Assembly: GCA_903867275.1 (NCBI GenBank) | Contig: CAIPQY010000278.1 | Coordinates: 1-9,198 of the forward strand | DNA length: 9,198 nucleotides | Reading direction: 5' to 3' | From: an uncultured bacterium | GTDB taxonomy: Bacteria; Planctomycetota; Phycisphaerae; Phycisphaerales; SM1A02 | Part shown: one piece after another, positions 6,274 to 9,198 of the stretch | How the letters are laid out: every line of letters starts with the position of its first letter | Position numbering within the stretch: the first letter of the stretch is position 1 | Position numbers and translations under genes: made by a program | The notes under the pieces: model-generated | The model's database searches: none | What the model saw: the letters and a program-made list of their open reading frames with translations, nothing else | What the model was told of the DNA's origin: nothing

Positions 6274-8019
6274 TCAGCCGCGCGAGGCGCGCCACGCCTC
6301 GAAGCGCTTCCATGACCATGCGTTCACGCAGTGCTCGGCGGTGAGGCCGCCGCGCCGACCCGTGGTCACGCCAAAGCGCAGCAGATCGAAGTTGTCCAGG
6401 CCGTGCGCGTCGGTGTTGATGCTGATCAGGCAGCCCGTCACCAGCGCCGCGTGCACCAGCTGATCGCGCAGATCAAGCCGCATGGGGTTGGCGTTGATCT
6501 CGAGCGCCACGCGCGCCTTGGCGGCCGCGGCGAACACCGCCTGCCAGTCGGGCTCCAGCCCTGGCCGCCCGCCGATGATGCGGCCGCTGGGGTGACCGAT
6601 CACGCGCACATGCGGATTGGCGATGGCCGCCAGCAGTCGCTGTGTGGCCGCTTCCGAACTCTGCTTCAGCGCGGTATGCGGGCTGGCCACCACCCAGTCG
6701 AGTTCGGCCAGCACGTCGTCGGGGTAGTCCAGGTGCCCATCCGCCAGGATGTCCACCTCGCTGCCGGCCAGCACATGGATGCCCTGCACGCGGTCGCGCA
6801 CGGCGTGCACGGCCGCGATGTGCTCGCGCAGCCGCTCCACGCTGAGCCCGTTCGCCTGCGCGCTGCTGCGGCTGTGGTCGGTGATGGCGATGCAGTCGAA
6901 GCCGCGGCGCTTGGCCTCGAGCACCATCTGTTCGATGCTGCACGAGCCGTCGCTGGCGGTGGTGTGGCAGTGCAGCTCGCGGCGGATGTCGCTCACCTGC
7001 AGCAGTTCGGGCGACGCTGCGTCGCACTCGGTGCGGCCTTCGCGCAGTTCGGGCGGCACCCACGCGATGTGCAGCGCCTTGTAGATGGCTTCCTCGGTGT
7101 CGGCGGCCACGGGCTTCACGCCGCGCGTCTGCGGCGGCTCGGCTTGGCCGTCATCGGGGAACAGGCCGTACTCGTTCAGCCGCATCTGCCGCTTCTGGGC
7201 GCGCTCGCGCAGCACCACGTTGTGCTCCTTGCTGCCGGTGAAGTACAGCAGCGCCGCGCCCCACACCGCGGGCTGCACCGCGCGCAGATCCACCTGCATG
7301 CCGTGCTTCAGGCGCACGCTCGACTTGGTGTCGCCGTGGGCCAGCACGCGCGCCACCTCGGGGAAGGCGGTGAAGGCGGCCATGATCGGCGCGGCGTTGT
7401 CGGTGGCCACCAGCAGGTCGATGTCGCCCACGGTGTCGCGGCCGCGGCGCAGGCTGCCCGCGTAGGCCACCTGCTGCACGCCGGACAGGGCGCGCACGCG
7501 TTCCACCAGCGCTTCGGCCACCGGCAGCGCATCACCCAGGCGTGTGCGCAGGCTGGCGGTCTCGATGAAGGCGATGTTCTCGGCGATGTTCTGCAGCGTC
7601 TTGGCGCCCATGCGGGGCAGGGTGGCCAGTTCGCCCGACGCCAGCTTGGCCTTCAGCGAGGGCACATCGGTCACGCCGCCCTGTTCCCACAGCAGCTTCA
7701 CGGTCTTGGGGCCAAGGCCCGGCACGCGCAGCACGTCCATCAGGCCGGCGGGCAGGCGGGCCAGCAGTTCCTCATGCTCCGCCATGCGGCCGGTGGTGGC
7801 GAACTCGATGATCTTGCGCGCGCTGCTGGCGCCGATGCCGTCGATGGCGTCGAGCGCCTTCGGAATGCGCAGGGCCACGGCGCACAGGTCGTCCGCGGCG
7901 TCCTCGGCCACGCGCGCCACCTTGCGCATGGCGTTCACCTTGAAGGCGTTCTCGCCAAGCAGTTCGAGGCAGTCGCCCATCTCGTTGAAGCGTCGTGCAA
8001 TGTCCGCGTTGCTGCCCAT
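6274..8019 (-). CDS. polX: DNA polymerase/3'-5' exonuclease PolX
   Basis: A 581-aa family X DNA polymerase fused to a PHP phosphoesterase domain, the usual bacterial PolX layout and length, acting in gap-filling base-excision or end repair. Residues 1-150 hold the 8-kDa-like region with three helix-hairpin-helix elements (DGIGASSARKI near 60, VPGLGPKTVK near 99, LPRMGAKT near 134). The nucleotidyltransferase core has GSLRRGRDTVGDIDLL with Asp199 and Asp201, and the third metal Asp244 in QVDLRAV. The PHP domain has all nine expected metal ligands: His350, His352, Asp357, His382, Glu421, His448, His476, Asp537 and His539, so 3'-5' exonuclease activity is expected. The ATG at 8019 is chosen over upstream in-frame starts that would run into the tRNA. 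It has GGAG 5 nt upstream (8025-8028). The cupin gene follows after 20 bp. Confidence 0.97.
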   Translation of the reverse strand: MGSNADIARRFNEMGDCLELLGENAFKVNAMRKVARVAEDAADDLCAVALRIPKALDAIDGIGASSARKIIEFATTGRMAEHEELLARLPAGLMDVLRVPGLGPKTVKLLWEQGGVTDVPSLKAKLASGELATLPRMGAKTLQNIAENIAFIETASLRTRLGDALPVAEALVERVRALSGVQQVAYAGSLRRGRDTVGDIDLLVATDNAAPIMAAFTAFPEVARVLAHGDTKSSVRLKHGMQVDLRAVQPAVWGAALLYFTGSKEHNVVLRERAQKRQMRLNEYGLFPDDGQAEPPQTRGVKPVAADTEEAIYKALHIAWVPPELREGRTECDAASPELLQVSDIRRELHCHTTASDGSCSIEQMVLEAKRRGFDCIAITDHSRSSAQANGLSVERLREHIAAVHAVRDRVQGIHVLAGSEVDILADGHLDYPDDVLAELDWVVASPHTALKQSSEAATQRLLAAIANPHVRVIGHPSGRIIGGRPGLEPDWQAVFAAAAKARVALEINANPMRLDLRDQLVHAALVTGCLISINTDAHGLDNFDLLRFGVTTGRRGGLTAEHCVNAWSWKRFEAWRASRG

Positions 8020-8042
8020 GTGGTCTCCGGAAACAGTCTCCC

Positions 8043-8074
8043 AAAAAGCGAACCCGCCGAGCGTGACTCGGCGG
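8043..8074 (-). terminator. Terminator downstream of tRNA-Arg
   Basis: CCGCCGAG at 8054-8061 and CTCGGCGG at 8067-8074 form a perfect 8-bp stem with a 5-nt loop. On the minus strand TTTTT follows at 8047-8043, six bases past the stem. It lies 11 bp after the tRNA 3' end and 24 bp before the polX start. The delayed T-run makes it slightly imperfect, but position and stem strength fit an intrinsic terminator. Confidence 0.6.
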
Positions 8075-8085
8075 ATCGATCGAAG

Positions 8086-8159
8086 CGCGGCTGGCGGGAC
8101 TCGAACCTGCAACCCCAAGCTTCGTAGGCTTGTGCTCTATCCAATTGAGCTACAGCCGC
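8086..8159 (-). tRNA. tRNA-Arg, anticodon ACG
   Basis: A 74-nt cloverleaf folds on the minus strand. The acceptor GCGGCTG pairs with CAGCCGC over all 7 bp, followed by T8 and A9. The D stem GCTC pairs with GAGC. The anticodon stem CAAGC pairs with GCTTG around the loop CTACGAA, giving anticodon ACG, read as ICG after deamination and decoding CGN arginine codons. The variable loop is 5 nt (GGGTT). The T arm is GCAGG-TTCGAGT-CCCGC, in which one inner pair is A51 opposite C63. The discriminator is G73. CCA is not encoded; CTT follows, so the CCA end must be added after transcription. It lies between nuoN and polX, with a candidate -10 upstream and a hairpin terminator downstream. Confidence 0.95.
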
Positions 8160-8169
8160 GGGGAGAAAG

Positions 8170-8175
8170 AGTGTA
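8170..8175 (-). promoter_or_regulatory. Candidate -10 element for tRNA-Arg
   Basis: On the minus strand TACACT (four of six consensus positions) ends 10 nt before the tRNA 5' end, in the 40-bp gap after nuoN. A CAGGCA sequence 17 nt upstream is a weak -35 match. The expected start site leaves a 5' leader of about 3-4 nt. It suggests the tRNA is transcribed independently of the nuo operon. Confidence 0.4.
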
Positions 8176-8199
8176 GCGAATTTCCGGGAGGGTGCCTGC

Positions 8200-9198
8200 T
8201 CAGCGGCCGGCGTTCGAGGCCGGGGCATCGGCTGCCGCGGTCTGGGCCGTCTTGGCGGTTTCGGCGCCGCTGGCACGCTCCACAGCGCCCATCAAGCGGT
8301 CCAGGAAGAAGGGCAGCACGATCACGCCCACGCCGAACACCATGGCCGCCAGTCGCGGCCAGGCGCTGGGCGTGCGCACCACGCCCTCGGCGGCAGCGCC
8401 GGATGGGGCAAGGATGGGCACGCCGGCAAGGCGCAGGTAGTACCACACGCTGATCACGCTGTTCACGCTGGCGATCACCACCAGCGGCGTGTGGCCAGCC
8501 TTGATCACCGCGATGAACAGCACCAGCTTGGCCCAGAAGCCGAGGAAGGGCGGCATGCCCATCAGCGAGGCGCTGCCCACGGCAAGCCACGTGGCTGCGC
8601 CGGGGTGACGGCTCGACAGACCAGCCAGGTCCTCGATCTTCTCCACTTCCTGACCCTGTCGCTCGATGCCCGCGATGGCGCCGAACACCGACATGTTGGT
8701 GACGCCGTAGGCCAGCAGATAGAAGAGGAGCGCGGGAAGGCCCAGCGCGGGACCCGCGATGATGGCCATGAGCATGTAGCCCGAGTGCGCGATGCTGCTG
8801 TAGCTGAGCATGCGCTTGGCGCTGCGCTGCAGGATGGCGCCCACGTTGCCAAGCGTCATGGTGAGCACGCTCACCATCCAGATGGTGGCCTGCAGCGCGG
8901 GCGGCAGGCCGTTGCCGCCGTAGTTGTTGCTGCCCCAGCCCGCTGCATCCAGCACCAGCAGCAGGGCTGTGAAGCCGGCGATCTTCGGCACGAAGGCCAG
9001 GAAGCCGGTCACCGGCGCGGCGGCGCCTTCGTACACGTCGGGCGCGTAGAAGTGCATCGGCGCGGCGGCCAGTTTGAAGCACAGTCCAAGCGTGACGAGC
9101 AGCAGGCCGATCAGGCCGATCGAGTCGATGCCGCCCATGGCGCTCTGCGCGGCAAGCGCGCTCTTGATCTCGGTGAGCTGCAGCGAGCCGGTGCTGCC
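8200..9198 (-). CDS. nuoN: NADH-quinone oxidoreductase subunit N (partial, N-terminus beyond window)
   Basis: The C-terminal 332 residues of NuoN, an antiporter-like proton-pumping membrane subunit of respiratory complex I. The frame is open through the right edge, so the start is outside; the internal Met at 9138 is not the start. Seen in order: KLAAAPMHFYAPDVYEGA, GFLAFVPKIAG, KRMLSYSSIAHSGYML, TNMSVFGAIAG, then SLMGMPPFLGFWAKLVLFIAVI and SVNSVISVWYYLRLA. Counting from the window edge, Lys42, Lys72 and Lys223 occupy positions equivalent to the functional lysines of E. coli NuoN (217, 247, 395); the first interval is identical and the second is three residues longer. About eight membrane segments are visible. 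The Ala/Thr-rich hydrophilic tail after the last segment is unremarkable. nuoN is usually the last gene of the nuo operon, and the tRNA directly after it fits that. Confidence 0.95.
   Translation of the reverse strand, partial: GSTGSLQLTEIKSALAAQSAMGGIDSIGLIGLLLVTLGLCFKLAAAPMHFYAPDVYEGAAAPVTGFLAFVPKIAGFTALLLVLDAAGWGSNNYGGNGLPPALQATIWMVSVLTMTLGNVGAILQRSAKRMLSYSSIAHSGYMLMAIIAGPALGLPALLFYLLAYGVTNMSVFGAIAGIERQGQEVEKIEDLAGLSSRHPGAATWLAVGSASLMGMPPFLGFWAKLVLFIAVIKAGHTPLVVIASVNSVISVWYYLRLAGVPILAPSGAAAEGVVRTPSAWPRLAAMVFGVGVIVLPFFLDRLMGAVERASGAETAKTAQTAAADAPASNAGR

Noticed and set aside
6274..6319. Longer cupin start at 6319
   Set aside because: It would overlap the polX 3' end by 46 bp and adds an arginine-rich stretch unlike cupins. 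The ATG at 6253 fits the 20-bp gap and the TACGAT hexamer.
6331..8127. A 598-codon open frame on the plus strand opposite polX
   Set aside because: It is the antisense shadow of PolX with low-complexity His/Gln/Ala composition. It also runs into the tRNA gene.
8043..8159. tRNA gene with a nearby inverted repeat as a possible integration (att) site
   Set aside because: No integrase, no repeated tRNA 3' end and no foreign genes are present. The inverted repeat is better explained as a transcription terminator.

Overview
This 9.2 kb window is GC-rich bacterial chromosome carrying housekeeping genes. I see no mobile element, CRISPR array or phage gene, and every stretch longer than 300 bases is occupied by a gene. 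The cell is probably didermic: it has a b558-type succinate dehydrogenase, a SurA-like lipoprotein and a Nuo-type complex I. The gene content and protein style recall Planctomycetes, perhaps Phycisphaerae. That placement is an impression, since no rRNA or other firm marker is present.

Left block (1-3241, minus strand), transcribed right to left: a DUF1844 protein, then sdhC (diheme cytochrome b558 membrane anchor), then sdhA (flavoprotein). The gap between the first two is 26 bp, and sdhC and sdhA overlap by 4 bp, so this looks like one operon. The iron-sulfur subunit sdhB is not in the window and is expected just beyond the left edge.

Middle block (3242-6253): a 59-bp divergent intergenic region separates the DUF1844 gene from a SurA-like lipoprotein gene on the plus strand. 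The lipoprotein gene ends 2 bp from the stop codon of a converging yraN (UPF0102) gene. A clean intrinsic terminator lies beyond the yraN start and points rightward. A stand-alone class I glutamine amidotransferase (plus) follows and converges on a small cupin gene (minus).

Right block (6254-9198, minus strand): nuoN (C-terminal part only, open at the right edge), a tRNA-Arg(ACG) with its own candidate -10 and a downstream terminator, polX (DNA polymerase X with a complete PHP domain), then the cupin.

The most interesting signal is regulatory. Four protein genes without a visible Shine-Dalgarno sequence have a TANNNT -10-like hexamer 6-10 nt before the chosen start codon, as expected for leaderless or near-leaderless mRNAs. 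sdhA (inside an operon) and polX carry ordinary GGAG-type ribosome binding sites. The second signal is the terminator placed so that the lipoprotein transcript could run antisense across all of yraN. I found no convincing novel multi-gene system.
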